Positions 52,922-61,616 of a stretch of DNA of 64,000 bases are shown one piece after another. How positions within the stretch are numbered: the first letter of the stretch is position 1; every line of letters begins with the position of its first letter. The notes below the pieces were generated by a model that did no database searches, was not told the origin of the DNA, and was given only the letters and a program-made list of their open reading frames with translations. The stretch spans positions 2,790,001-2,854,000 of the forward strand of contig NZ_CP108938.1 in the NCBI RefSeq assembly GCF_036347135.1, given 5' to 3'. A program made the translations under genes and the position numbers. The stretch comes from Streptomyces sp. NBC_00775. Lineage in GTDB: Bacteria; Actinomycetota; Actinomycetes; Streptomycetales; Streptomycetaceae.

Positions 52922-54097
52922 ATGCGTTCCTCAAGAAGGCGGCGCACCTTCCTCGCCGCCACCGGTCTGGTCGCGGTCCTGACACTGACCGCCACCGCCT
53001 GCGACTCGGGTGACGACAAGGCGAGCGGTGATTCCCCCGCCTCCTCGTCGCAGAGCGGCGACGACAAGATCAAGATCCCGGACGACATCAAGGACAAGCT
53101 CAAAGAGCACGGCATCGACGTCGACCAGTGGGCGAAGGGCGGCTGGAAGAACTGGGACAAGGACAAGTGGCTCAGTGAGGCCAAGGACTTCGTCAACCCG
53201 GTGATCGAGGGGCTGTGGAAGCCCGAGCGGATGACGTCGGCCAAGGACCCGGACAAGACGATCTCGGCGAAGGACGCGGCGGCCGACCAGGGCATCAGCG
53301 ACCCGGATCCGGCGCCGGTCGACGCCAAGGCCGAGAAGACTCCGTACCACGACTACGCCGCTCCGGTCGGGAAGGTCTTCTTCGACTCCCCCGAGGGCTC
53401 GATGGTCTGCTCGGGCACGGTCATCAAGGACGTGAACCACCCCGGCAAGTCGAACCTCGTGTGGACGGCCGGCCACTGCGTGCACGCCGGCGGCAGCGGC
53501 GGCTGGTACCGCAACATCGCCTTCGTGCCCTCCTACAACGACCAGGGCAAGTCCGAGTCCGAGCTGGGCAGCGCCACGGCGTCGGAGATCGCCCCGTACG
53601 GCCAGTGGTGGGCGGACTGGGCCTCCACCTCGAACGAGTGGATCTCGGGCGGCGACGAGACGGGCGGCGCGGGCGCTCCGTACGACTACGCCGTGCTGCA
53701 CGTGAAGCCGGAGCAGGGCACCAAGTCCCTTGAGGAGACCGTCGGCAACGCGCTGGACGTGGACTTCTCCGCACCGTCCGCCCAGGACGTCAGCGCGATG
53801 GGCGCCTGGGGCTACCCGGCCGCACCGCCGTACAACGGTCTGAACATGTTCAAGTGCGTCGACAAGCCGGGCCGGCTCTCGCTGGACCCGACCCTGCCGA
53901 CGATGTACCGCATCGGATGCACCATGACCGACGGTTCGTCCGGCGGCGGCTGGTTCCGCGTCGTCGACGGCGAGACGAAGCTCGTCTCGAACACGTCGAT
54001 CGGCCCGTCCGACAACACCTGGCTGGCGGGACCGCAGCTGGGCAAGGGCGCCGAGCAGCTCTACGAGACCATGAGCAAGGAGTACGGCGGCCAGTAG
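52922..54097 (+). CDS. Lipoprotein serine peptidase, trypsin-like fold (second of tandem pair)
   Basis: A 391-residue paralogue of the preceding protein, with the same order of parts: lipobox TATAC, charged segment (SGDDKIKIPDDIKDKLKEHG; WAKGGWKNWDKDKW), His in LVWTAGHCVHAG, Asp in APYDYAVLHV, Ser in MTDGSSGGGWFR and the same four cysteines. The region from GKVFFDSPEG to the C-terminus is nearly collinear. The two clearly arose by tandem duplication. The substrate and whether the charged segment is a propeptide are unknown. It lies 190 bases behind the first copy and converges with hflX. Confidence 0.88.
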   Translation: MRSSRRRRTFLAATGLVAVLTLTATACDSGDDKASGDSPASSSQSGDDKIKIPDDIKDKLKEHGIDVDQWAKGGWKNWDKDKWLSEAKDFVNPVIEGLWKPERMTSAKDPDKTISAKDAAADQGISDPDPAPVDAKAEKTPYHDYAAPVGKVFFDSPEGSMVCSGTVIKDVNHPGKSNLVWTAGHCVHAGGSGGWYRNIAFVPSYNDQGKSESELGSATASEIAPYGQWWADWASTSNEWISGGDETGGAGAPYDYAVLHVKPEQGTKSLEETVGNALDVDFSAPSAQDVSAMGAWGYPAAPPYNGLNMFKCVDKPGRLSLDPTLPTMYRIGCTMTDGSSGGGWFRVVDGETKLVSNTSIGPSDNTWLAGPQLGKGAEQLYETMSKEYGGQ

Positions 54098-54143
54098 GCG
54101 CCCCGCGCGTACACACGACGAAGGTCCTGTGCGCGTACGCACC

Positions 54144-54182
54144 ATGAAGGCCCGCCCCCTGGGAAAGGGGGCGGGCCTTCAT
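54144..54182. terminator. Bidirectional terminator between protease and hflX
   Basis: ATGAAGGCCCGCCCCCT (54144-54160) and its exact complement (54166-54182) form a 17-bp stem with a GGGAA loop between convergent genes. Confidence 0.92.
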
Positions 54183-54210
54183 ACGGTCTTACGACGGTGT
54201 GCGTCCGTCG

Positions 54211-55707
54211 CTACGGGAGCGCCGGTGCCGGAACGTACGGCGTCAGATCCGCCGCCAGCTCCTCGTGCACCCGCACCTTGAGCAGCGTGCCCTCCGGGGT
54301 GTGCTCCTCGGAGATGACCTCGCCCTCGTTGTGCGCGCGGGCCACCAGCTTGCCGTGGGTGTACGGCACGAGCGCCTCGATCTCGACCGAGGGGCGCGGC
54401 AGCTCGTTGTCGATGAGCGCGATCAGTTCCGCCATGCCCCGGCCGGTACGGGCCGAGACGGCGATGGAGCGCTTCTCGATCCGCAGCAGCCGCTGGAGCA
54501 CCAGAGGATCGGCCGCGTCCGCCTTGTTGATCACGACGATCTCGGGCACCTTGGTCGCGCCGACGTCCCTGATCACCTCGCGCACGGCGGCCAGCTGCTC
54601 CTCCGGCGCCGGGTGCGAGCCGTCCACCACGTGCAGGATCAGGTCGGAGTCGCCGACCTCCTCCATGGTGGAGCGGAACGCCTCGACCAGGTGGTGCGGC
54701 AGGTGGCGTACAAACCCGACCGTGTCGGCCAGCGTGTACAGCCGCCCGCTCGGGGTCTCGGCCCGGCGCACGGTCGGGTCGAGGGTCGCGAACAGCGCGT
54801 TCTCGACGAGCACGCCCGCGCCCGTGAGGCGGTTGAGCAGGGAAGACTTGCCCGCGTTGGTGTATCCGGCGATGGCGACCGAGGGCACCTTGTTGCGACG
54901 GCGCTCCTGGCGCTTGATCTCGCGGCCGGTCTTCATGTCCGCGATCTCCCGGCGCATCTTCGCCATCTTCTCGCGGATACGGCGCCGGTCCGTCTCGATC
55001 TTCGTCTCACCGGGACCACGGGTGGCGAGGCCGCCGCCCTTGCCGCCGCCCATCTGACGGGACAGCGACTGACCCCAGCCTCGCAGCCTCGGCAGCATGT
55101 ACTGCATCTGCGCGAGCGCGACCTGTGCCTTGCCCTCTCGGGACTTGGCGTGCTGAGCGAAGATGTCGAGGATCAGGGCCGTACGGTCGATGACCTTGAC
55201 CTTGACGACGTCTTCGAGGTGGATCAGCTGGCCGGGGCTCAGCTCACCGTCGCAGATCACGGTGTCGGCGCCGGTCTCCAGGACGATGTCCCGCAGCTCA
55301 TTGGCCTTGCCGGAACCGATGTAGGTGGCCGCGTCGGGCTTGTCACGGCGCTGGACGACGCCGTCGAGCACGAGCGCGCCCGCGGTCTCCGCGAGTGCTG
55401 CCAGCTCGGCGAGCGAGTTGTCCGCGTCCTGAATGGTCCCCGTGGTCCAGACGCCGACGAGTACGACGCGCTCCAGGCGGAGCTGTCGGTACTCGACCTC
55501 GGTGACGTCCTCGAGCTCGGTGGAAAGGCCCGCCACGCGACGCAGGGCCGCGCGCTCGGAGCGGTCGAACTGCTCGCCGTCCCGCTCTCCGTCGATCTCG
55601 TGGCTCCAGGCGACGTCCTCTTCCATCAGGGCATCGGCCCGAAGACCTTCGGGGTAGTTCTGCGCGAAGCTCTGCGCGTCCTGGGAAGGGGAAGAAGAGG
55701 AGGTCAT
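54211..55707 (-). CDS. hflX: GTPase HflX
   Basis: A 498-residue ribosome-associated GTPase that splits stalled or stressed 70S ribosomes. An N-terminal HflX domain (YIGSGKANELRDIVLETGAD; CDGELSPGQLIHLED) and a basic linker (QMGGGKGGGLATRGPGETK) precede the G domain: G1 AIAGYTNAGKSSLLNRL, G2/G3 ATLDPTVRR and LADTVGFVRHLPH, G4 VINKADAAD, G5 VSARTGRGM. All are intact. The first about 90 residues are an actinobacterial extension. Cytoplasmic. Confidence 0.96.
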   Translation of the reverse strand: MTSSSSPSQDAQSFAQNYPEGLRADALMEEDVAWSHEIDGERDGEQFDRSERAALRRVAGLSTELEDVTEVEYRQLRLERVVLVGVWTTGTIQDADNSLAELAALAETAGALVLDGVVQRRDKPDAATYIGSGKANELRDIVLETGADTVICDGELSPGQLIHLEDVVKVKVIDRTALILDIFAQHAKSREGKAQVALAQMQYMLPRLRGWGQSLSRQMGGGKGGGLATRGPGETKIETDRRRIREKMAKMRREIADMKTGREIKRQERRRNKVPSVAIAGYTNAGKSSLLNRLTGAGVLVENALFATLDPTVRRAETPSGRLYTLADTVGFVRHLPHHLVEAFRSTMEEVGDSDLILHVVDGSHPAPEEQLAAVREVIRDVGATKVPEIVVINKADAADPLVLQRLLRIEKRSIAVSARTGRGMAELIALIDNELPRPSVEIEALVPYTHGKLVARAHNEGEVISEEHTPEGTLLKVRVHEELAADLTPYVPAPALP

Positions 55708-55880
55708 TGGATCCTTACGTCGATGGGGTCAGCGATGCGGCGACGGACGCCGCCCGTCACAGAGAACAACGTCCGAGGCCACCGGGAGATTCCCGGTTTC
55801 CGCCGGGCCAACCCCCCGAGGGGCCGCGCCGCCGGCTCGAAGATGGTCGCACGGCACGGCCCGTCTCGTCACGCGACTTA

Positions 55881-57377
55881 TCAGGCGCCCTTACGGGCCT
55901 GCGGGGCGTCGCTCTTCCAGTCCGGGTGGCCGGGCATCGGCGGTGTCGTCTTCCCGTACAGCCACCCCTGGAAGAATCCGCTCAGATCGCGGCCCGCGAT
56001 ACCGGACGCGAGATCCACGAAGTCGGCCGTCGAGGCGACCCCGTCGCGGTGCACGCCCACCCAGGCCCGCTCCAGACGCTCGAACGCGGGGCGCCCGATC
56101 TCCTGGCGCAGCGCGTACAGGGCCAGCGCCGCGCCGTCGTAGACGTTCGGCCGGAAGATGCTGATCTTCTGGCCGGGCTTGGGTCCCTTCGGCGCGGCGG
56201 GCGGCCCTCCGGCGGCCCGCCAGGAGTCGGACGCGCGGTAGGCCGCCTTCATCCGTGCCTCCATGGGCTTGTGCGCCTTCTCCTCGGCGTACAGGGCCTC
56301 GTACCAGGTGGCGTGCCCTTCGTTGAGCCACAGGTCGGACCAGGCGCGGGGACTGACGCTGTCGCCGAACCACTGGTGCGACAGCTCATGCACCATGATC
56401 GACTCGACGTACCACTTCGGGTAGGCCGGCTCGGTGAAGAGGTCTCTCTCGAAGAGAGAGAGTGTTTGTGTCTCCAGTTCGAAGCCCGTCCGCGCCTGGG
56501 CCATGAGCAGCCCGTACGTCTCGAACGGATAGCGGCCGACCTTCCCCTCCAGCCAGGCGATCTGGTCGGGGGTCTTCTTGAGCCACGGTTCGAGCGTCTT
56601 GAGGTCCTTGGTGGGCACGACATCGCGTACGGGCAGGCCGTGCGGCCCGCTCCGGTGCAGCACGGTGGAGCGTCCGATGGACACCTGGGCCAGCTCGGTG
56701 GCCATGGGGTGCTCGGTGCGGTACGTCCAGGTGGTGGACCGGCGGGTACGGTCCGCTCCGACCGGCAGACCGTTGGCGACGGCCGTGTACCCGTTGGGCG
56801 CGGTCACGTGGATGGTGAACATCGCCTTGTCGGAGGGGTGGTCGTTGCACGGGAAGACCAGGTGTCCGGCGTCGGCCTGGTTGGCCATCGCGAGCCCGTC
56901 CTTGGTCTGCACCCAGCCGCCGTCCTGGTCCTTGGCGGCGACCGGGTCACTGGTGTGGTGCACGGTGACGCGCATCCAGCTGCCCGCCGGCAGCGGCTCC
57001 GCGGGCGTCACGACCAGGTCCTCCCCGGCGCTCGTGAACGCCGCGGGCACCCCGTTGACCTCGACCGATCCCACTTTTCCGTGCGCGTAGTCGAGATTGA
57101 TCCGGTCGAGCCGGGCGGACGTCACGGCGTCGATCGTGGTGACGGCCGCGAGCGGTTGGGTGTTGGTGCCGGGGTAGGTGAAGGCGAGGTCGTACGACTC
57201 GACGTCGTATCCGGGGTTGCCCAGGTGCGGGAAGAGGCGGTCGCCGACACCCAGGGGCGTGGCCGGTGAGGGGGCGCTCGCGGCGATCAGACAGACGGAG
57301 ACCGCCGAGGCGAGCAGCGCCGCCTTGATGCGGCGGGTTCGGGGACGAGGAATCCTTGGGCGGGGGGTGAGCAGCAT
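55881..57377 (-). CDS. Secreted M1-family metallopeptidase
   Basis: A 498-residue aminopeptidase-N-like zinc peptidase. A signal peptide (basic PRPRTRRIKAALLASAVSVC, then a hydrophobic core) is followed by the beta-rich N-terminal domain (GYDVESYDLAFTYPGTNTQP) and the catalytic domain with the zinc motif VHELSHQWFGDSVS and the third ligand Glu in LWLNEGHATWYEAL. The exopeptidase motif, usually GAMEN, is not evident: the equivalent region reads GFELETQTLS, so activity may differ from that of classical aminopeptidases. It is shorter than full-length PepN and lacks the C-terminal domains. It lies 109 bases behind rshA on the same strand. Confidence 0.9.
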   Translation of the reverse strand: MLLTPRPRIPRPRTRRIKAALLASAVSVCLIAASAPSPATPLGVGDRLFPHLGNPGYDVESYDLAFTYPGTNTQPLAAVTTIDAVTSARLDRINLDYAHGKVGSVEVNGVPAAFTSAGEDLVVTPAEPLPAGSWMRVTVHHTSDPVAAKDQDGGWVQTKDGLAMANQADAGHLVFPCNDHPSDKAMFTIHVTAPNGYTAVANGLPVGADRTRRSTTWTYRTEHPMATELAQVSIGRSTVLHRSGPHGLPVRDVVPTKDLKTLEPWLKKTPDQIAWLEGKVGRYPFETYGLLMAQARTGFELETQTLSLFERDLFTEPAYPKWYVESIMVHELSHQWFGDSVSPRAWSDLWLNEGHATWYEALYAEEKAHKPMEARMKAAYRASDSWRAAGGPPAAPKGPKPGQKISIFRPNVYDGAALALYALRQEIGRPAFERLERAWVGVHRDGVASTADFVDLASGIAGRDLSGFFQGWLYGKTTPPMPGHPDWKSDAPQARKGA

Positions 57378-57486
57378 GCACCACGGCTACCAGCGCTCAC
57401 CCGTCCCGCGGTGACGACTCGCGCCCGGCCCACCCGAACGGGTCGGTACGGAGGCTTTTTGCGCGGCCGCCGGCTGATACCGGGGC

Positions 57487-59700
57487 TCATGGGGCGGCCG
57501 CCGCCTGATGCTGCGCCCGGTTCACGTCGTACACCCCCGGCACGTTGCGCATCGCCCGCATCAGCCCGGGGAGGTGCGCCGCGTCCGGGAGTTGGAGCGT
57601 GTACGTGTGGCGCACGCGCTGCTGGCTGGGGGGCTCGACGGTCGCCGAGACGATGGCGACGCCCTCCAGGGCGATGGCTTCGGTGAGGTCGGCGAGCAGA
57701 TGGGGGCGCCCGAAGGACTCGGCGACCAGAGTGACCCGGCACTCGGTGGTGTCACCCCAGCGCACGCCGACCTCCGCGCGCCCCCCGCTCTTCATGCGGT
57801 CCACTCCGGCGCACTGCACGCGGTGCACGGTCACCACACCCCCGCGTACGGCGAAGCCGGTCACCTCGTCGGGCGGTACGGGCGTACAGCAGCCCGCGAG
57901 TCGTACGGACGCGCCGGGCTGGTCGACGACGGCGTTCGCGGAGGGCCGTGCGGCGCGCGCGTCGGCGGCCGGCCGGGGGGTCGCGGGGGGCGCCTCCGGG
58001 GTCTCCGTGCCGCTGGGTGAGGGGTGGGCGGCCATCCAGCGCTGGATGGCGATCCGCGCGGCAGCCGTGTGCGCGTGCTCCAGCCACTCTCTGGAGGGCT
58101 CGGAGGCGGGGTCCTGCCCCATGAGGAGCTGGACGGTGTCGCCGTCCCTCAGGACGGTACTCAGCGTCGCCAGGCGGCCGTTGACGCGGGCACCGATGCA
58201 GGCGTGCGCGTCCTCGCCGTACTGCGCGTACGCCGCGTCCACACAACTGGCGCCCTCGGGAAGGCCCAACGAGCCGCCGTCGGCGCGGAAGACAGTGATC
58301 TCGCGGTCCTGCGCCAGGTCTTCGCGCAGCGTGGACCAGAACGTGTCCGGGTCCGGGGCGCCTTCCTGCCAGTCAAGGAGGCGGGAGAGCCAGCCGGGGC
58401 GGGTGGGGTCGGCGCGCTCGCCGTCGAAGGGGCGCTCCGCGTCGCCGTCCGCTTGCTCCTCCGAAGGAGGAGCGTAGGGATTGCCGAGCGCGATGACCCC
58501 GGCCTCGGCGACCTTGTGCATCTGGTGGGTGCGGATGAGGACTTCGGCGACCTCGCCGTCCCCGCGCGCGACGGCCGTGTGCAGCGACTGATACAGGTTG
58601 AACTTGGGGACGGCGATGAAGTCCTTGAACTCCGAGACCACCGGGGTGAGGCAGGTGTGCAGTTCGCCGAGCACTCCGTAGCAGTCGGCGTCCTCGTTCA
58701 CGAGCACCAGGAGCCGTCCGAAATCGGCGCCGCGCATCGGACCGCGCTTGCGCGACACGCGGTGCACGGAGACGAAGTGCCGTGGCCTTATGAGGACTTC
58801 GGCCTGGATCCCGGCGTCACGCAGAACCGTGCGCACCTCATCGGCGATCTCCGCGAGCGGGTCGCCGTCGCGCGCCGCGTTGTCGGCGATCAGCTCCCTG
58901 GTGTGCTCGTACTCCTCGGGGTGCAGGATCGCGAAGACGAGGTCTTCCAGCTCGGTCTTGAGCGCCTGGACACCGAGGCGTTCGGCGAGCGGGATCAGAA
59001 CGTCCCGGGTCACTTTGGCGATGCGCGCCTGTTTCTCGGGGCGCATGACGCCCAGGGTCCGCATATTGTGCAGCCGGTCCGCGAGTTTGATCGACATCAC
59101 GCGGACGTCGTTGCCGGTCGCGACCAGCATCTTGCGGAACGTCTCGGGCTCGGCGGCAGCCCCGTAGTCGACCTTCTCCAGCTTGGTGACGCCGTCGACC
59201 AGGTAGCAGACTTCGTCGCCGAACTCCTTCCGCACCTGATCGAGCGTCACTTCCGTGTCCTCGACGGTGTCGTGGAGCAGGGAGGCGGTCAACGTCGTGT
59301 TCTCCGCGCCGAGTTCGGCGAGGATCAGGGTCACGGCGAGCGGGTGCGTGATGTACGGCTCGCCGCTCTTGCGCATCTGGCCGCGGTGCGAGGACTCGGC
59401 CAGGACGTACGCCCGGCGCAGCGGCTCCAGGTCGGCGTCGGGGTGGTGGGCGCGGTGGGCCTCGGCCACGTGGCCGATGGCGTCGGGCAGCCGGTCGCGG
59501 GCCGCGGGGCCGAGCAGCGCGGCCCGGCCCAGGCGGCGCAGGTCGATCCGGGGACGGCCCTTCCTGCGGTGCGTTGGGGGCACCCCCTGCTCATGGGGGT
59601 CCCCCCGCTCGAGCGAAGTCGGGAGCGGGGGAGAGGCCGAGAGCTTGGGGGAGGGCGTTACAGGGCCTGGCGTCGCGGGATTCGTCGCCTCCGCACTCAT
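57487..59700 (-). CDS. rshA: RelA/SpoT-family (p)ppGpp synthetase/hydrolase homologue RshA
   Basis: A 737-residue stringent-response enzyme, the second RSH of Streptomyces (rshA, SCO5794, from memory). The HD hydrolase domain is intact (SHRGQMRKSGEPYITHPLAV; ASLLHDTVEDTEV; IKLADRLHNMRTL). The synthetase domain has FGRLLVLVNEDADCYGVLGE and FKDFIAVPKFNLYQSLHTAV, but the motif that normally ends EVQIRT..AE.GxAAHW reads EVLIRTHQMHKVAEAGVIAL, so synthetic activity may be weakened. TGS (REITVFRADGGSLGLPEGAS) and C-terminal ACT (VSATVEPPSQQRVRHTYTLQ) domains follow. The ATG at 59700 follows GGAGG. About residues 15-45 are encoded by a repeat-like insertion. Confidence 0.93.
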   Translation of the reverse strand: MSAEATNPATPGPVTPSPKLSASPPLPTSLERGDPHEQGVPPTHRRKGRPRIDLRRLGRAALLGPAARDRLPDAIGHVAEAHRAHHPDADLEPLRRAYVLAESSHRGQMRKSGEPYITHPLAVTLILAELGAENTTLTASLLHDTVEDTEVTLDQVRKEFGDEVCYLVDGVTKLEKVDYGAAAEPETFRKMLVATGNDVRVMSIKLADRLHNMRTLGVMRPEKQARIAKVTRDVLIPLAERLGVQALKTELEDLVFAILHPEEYEHTRELIADNAARDGDPLAEIADEVRTVLRDAGIQAEVLIRPRHFVSVHRVSRKRGPMRGADFGRLLVLVNEDADCYGVLGELHTCLTPVVSEFKDFIAVPKFNLYQSLHTAVARGDGEVAEVLIRTHQMHKVAEAGVIALGNPYAPPSEEQADGDAERPFDGERADPTRPGWLSRLLDWQEGAPDPDTFWSTLREDLAQDREITVFRADGGSLGLPEGASCVDAAYAQYGEDAHACIGARVNGRLATLSTVLRDGDTVQLLMGQDPASEPSREWLEHAHTAAARIAIQRWMAAHPSPSGTETPEAPPATPRPAADARAARPSANAVVDQPGASVRLAGCCTPVPPDEVTGFAVRGGVVTVHRVQCAGVDRMKSGGRAEVGVRWGDTTECRVTLVAESFGRPHLLADLTEAIALEGVAIVSATVEPPSQQRVRHTYTLQLPDAAHLPGLMRAMRNVPGVYDVNRAQHQAAAAP
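59570..59660. repeat. Streptomyces repeat-like sequence within the rshA N-terminal codons
   Basis: From about 59576, GGGGGCACCCCC and GGGGGTCCCCC form a hairpin around TGCTCAT, followed by GCTCGAGCGAAGTCGGGAGC and GAGAGCTTGGGGGAGGG. Similar CTCGAGCGAAG/CTTGGGGGAG sequences recur, from memory, in many Streptomyces genomes. Here it is read through in frame (SPKLSASPPLPTSLERGDPH). Confidence 0.55.
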
Positions 59701-60002
59701 GGGCACCTCCGGCTGCGTAGACCGGCGGACGGGTGCCCCATGGCGAACACGGCTCAGGGGATGGCATCGATCCCCCGTCCGGGCCGGTGCTTGATGCTAC
59801 CGAGCCCACCACGCCCGGTTGACCGCCTCTCGCCGAGCGTGAAACGGATCACCCATTCGAGCGAAGGTTCAGGGGTTTACGGTTTCGAACTTTTGGAACA
59901 GCCGTGGCGTACGGTGCGAGCGTCAGGGTGCTCGGCCGGTGCCCGGCGCAGAAGAGCCGAAAGGTACGGCGCCGGGTCCCACAGAGGTGCGGCGGCGCAA
60001 GC
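59701..60002. other. 302-bp rshA upstream region
   Basis: It carries the rshA promoter behind dapF. I see no gene. GTTTCGAACTTTTGGAAC at about 59881-59900 contains a short imperfect inverted repeat, but I cannot assign it to a regulator. Confidence 0.45.
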
Positions 60003-60872
60003 TCAGCGCTGCGCGGCGTCGAGCCACTCCGCGTCGATCTCGCCCTCGGCGACGATCACCGCGGGGCCCGTCATCTCGATCTCGCCGTCCGGGCGCTCGG
60101 TGATCACCAGGCGTCCGCCGGGCACATCGACGGTGTACGTCGCCGGGGTGCCGGTCACGGCCGGGTCGGCGTCGTCACGGCGGGCCGCGGCGACGGCCAC
60201 GGCGCACGCGCCCGTGCCGCATGAGCGGGTCTCTCCGGCACCGCGTTCATGGACGCGCAGGGCGACGTGGCGCGGGCCCCGGTCGACCACGAACTCGACG
60301 TTGACCCCGTCCGGGTACACCGACGCCGGGCTGAACGGCGGCGGCGTGAACAGGTCGCCCGCCTGCGCGAGGTCTTCCACGAAGGCGACGGCGTGCGGGT
60401 TGCCCATGTTGACGTTGCGCGCGGGCCAGCTGTGCTCGCCGACGCTCACGGTGACGTCCCCTTCGGGGAAGAGCGCCTTGCCCATGCCGACGGTGACATC
60501 TCCGTCCTTGGAGAGGTGCACGGACTTCACTCCCCCGCGCGTGGCGACGGCGATGTCTCCTTCGGCCACATACCCGGCACGCTGCAGGTAGTGCGCGAAC
60601 ACACGCACTCCATTGCCGCACATCTCCGCGATCGAGCCGTCGCCGTTGCGGTAGTCCATGAACCACTCCGCCTCGGCTGCCATCGCCTTGGCCTCGGGGT
60701 GCGCGGCGGACCGTACGACATGCAGCAGACCGTCGCCGCCGATGCCCGCGCGGCGGTCGCACAGGGCGGCGACGGCGGTCGGGGGCAGGTCGATGGCGTT
60801 CTCCGGGTCCGGGATGATCACGAAGTCGTTCTCGGTCCCGTGGCCCTTGAGGAAGGCGATCCGCGTGCTCAT
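60003..60872 (-). CDS. dapF: Diaminopimelate epimerase
   Basis: A 289-residue cofactor-free epimerase that converts LL- to meso-diaminopimelate in lysine and peptidoglycan synthesis. The two catalytic cysteines are present: Cys in GDGSIAEMCGNGVRVFAHYL and Cys in GETRSCGTGACAVAVAA. The opening FLKGHGTENDFVIIPDPENA is the family signature (KxxGxxNDF). Full length and complete. Cytoplasmic. The streptomycete peptidoglycan uses LL-DAP, so meso-DAP here mainly feeds lysine. Confidence 0.97.
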   Translation of the reverse strand: MSTRIAFLKGHGTENDFVIIPDPENAIDLPPTAVAALCDRRAGIGGDGLLHVVRSAAHPEAKAMAAEAEWFMDYRNGDGSIAEMCGNGVRVFAHYLQRAGYVAEGDIAVATRGGVKSVHLSKDGDVTVGMGKALFPEGDVTVSVGEHSWPARNVNMGNPHAVAFVEDLAQAGDLFTPPPFSPASVYPDGVNVEFVVDRGPRHVALRVHERGAGETRSCGTGACAVAVAAARRDDADPAVTGTPATYTVDVPGGRLVITERPDGEIEMTGPAVIVAEGEIDAEWLDAAQR

Positions 60873-60972
60873 TCCTCGATCGTAAGGGGTCGGTACGACA
60901 CTCCGGCCCGCGCGGGGTGATCAGAGCAGACCGGTCACGTGGTGGGGCCTGAGCAGCTGGGCCGCGGTGGGC

Positions 60973-61515
60973 TCAGCGCAGCCGGGCCACGCGCCCCACG
61001 GCGAGCACCGCCACCATCGCGACCACCACGACGTACGCGATCACGATCCGCCAGTCCGGGCGGCGCCCGGAGCCGCGCTGCGGGAAGCCCGGCCAGGTGT
61101 AGCCGACCCGGCGGGCGGCCATCATTCCCCAGCCCGCGGCGCACGAGCAGATCAGCAGACCGAGCATGGCGACCACGGCACCGCCGTCACCGAACTCGAA
61201 GGCCAGCGGGAAGGCGAACATCAGCGAACCGATCGCGGCCAGCGTCACGATGGGCGCGAGCTGCCAGATGCGCAGCCTGCGCTGCGGGCGCAGCTCGACC
61301 TCCACCTCGGGTCCCGCGGACATCTCGTCGGGCCCGGGCCCGTCGGCGGTCACCCCGCCCGGGGTGTCCTCGGGCCCGTCGGAGCTCAGACGCTCTCCGT
61401 CCGGGTCGATGTCGAGGCGCTCCACATCAGGATCGATGCCCGGACGATCTCCGTCCGGATCGGTCCCGTGCTCAGTGTCTCGTGCAGTGTCGCGAGGGCC
61501 GGCCTCCATCGCCAC
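60973..61515 (-). CDS. Membrane protein with acidic N-terminus, unknown function
   Basis: A 180-residue protein. Residues 1-75 are acidic and contain near-repeats (DPDGDRPGID, DPDVERLDID, DPDGERLSSD). Three membrane segments follow (LAPIVTLAAIGSLMFAFPLA; AVVAMLGLLICSCAAGWGMM; WRIVIAYVVVVAMVAVLAVG) and a short basic tail. The GTG at 61515 and the ATG at 61509 both lie behind GGGAGG; a GTG at 61539 is also possible. It lies between dapF and miaA on the same strand, as in related Streptomyces. No domain recognised. Confidence 0.8.
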   Translation of the reverse strand: MAMEAGPRDTARDTEHGTDPDGDRPGIDPDVERLDIDPDGERLSSDGPEDTPGGVTADGPGPDEMSAGPEVEVELRPQRRLRIWQLAPIVTLAAIGSLMFAFPLAFEFGDGGAVVAMLGLLICSCAAGWGMMAARRVGYTWPGFPQRGSGRRPDWRIVIAYVVVVAMVAVLAVGRVARLR

Positions 61516-61616
61516 GCGCCCTCCCAACTCGGACTTCACTGGTCGATCGAAGCTCGATGATGGCACGGCGTCGGAGGCCGGGATGACGGCCGGAGCGTCC
61601 CGATGCCAGGACGTGA

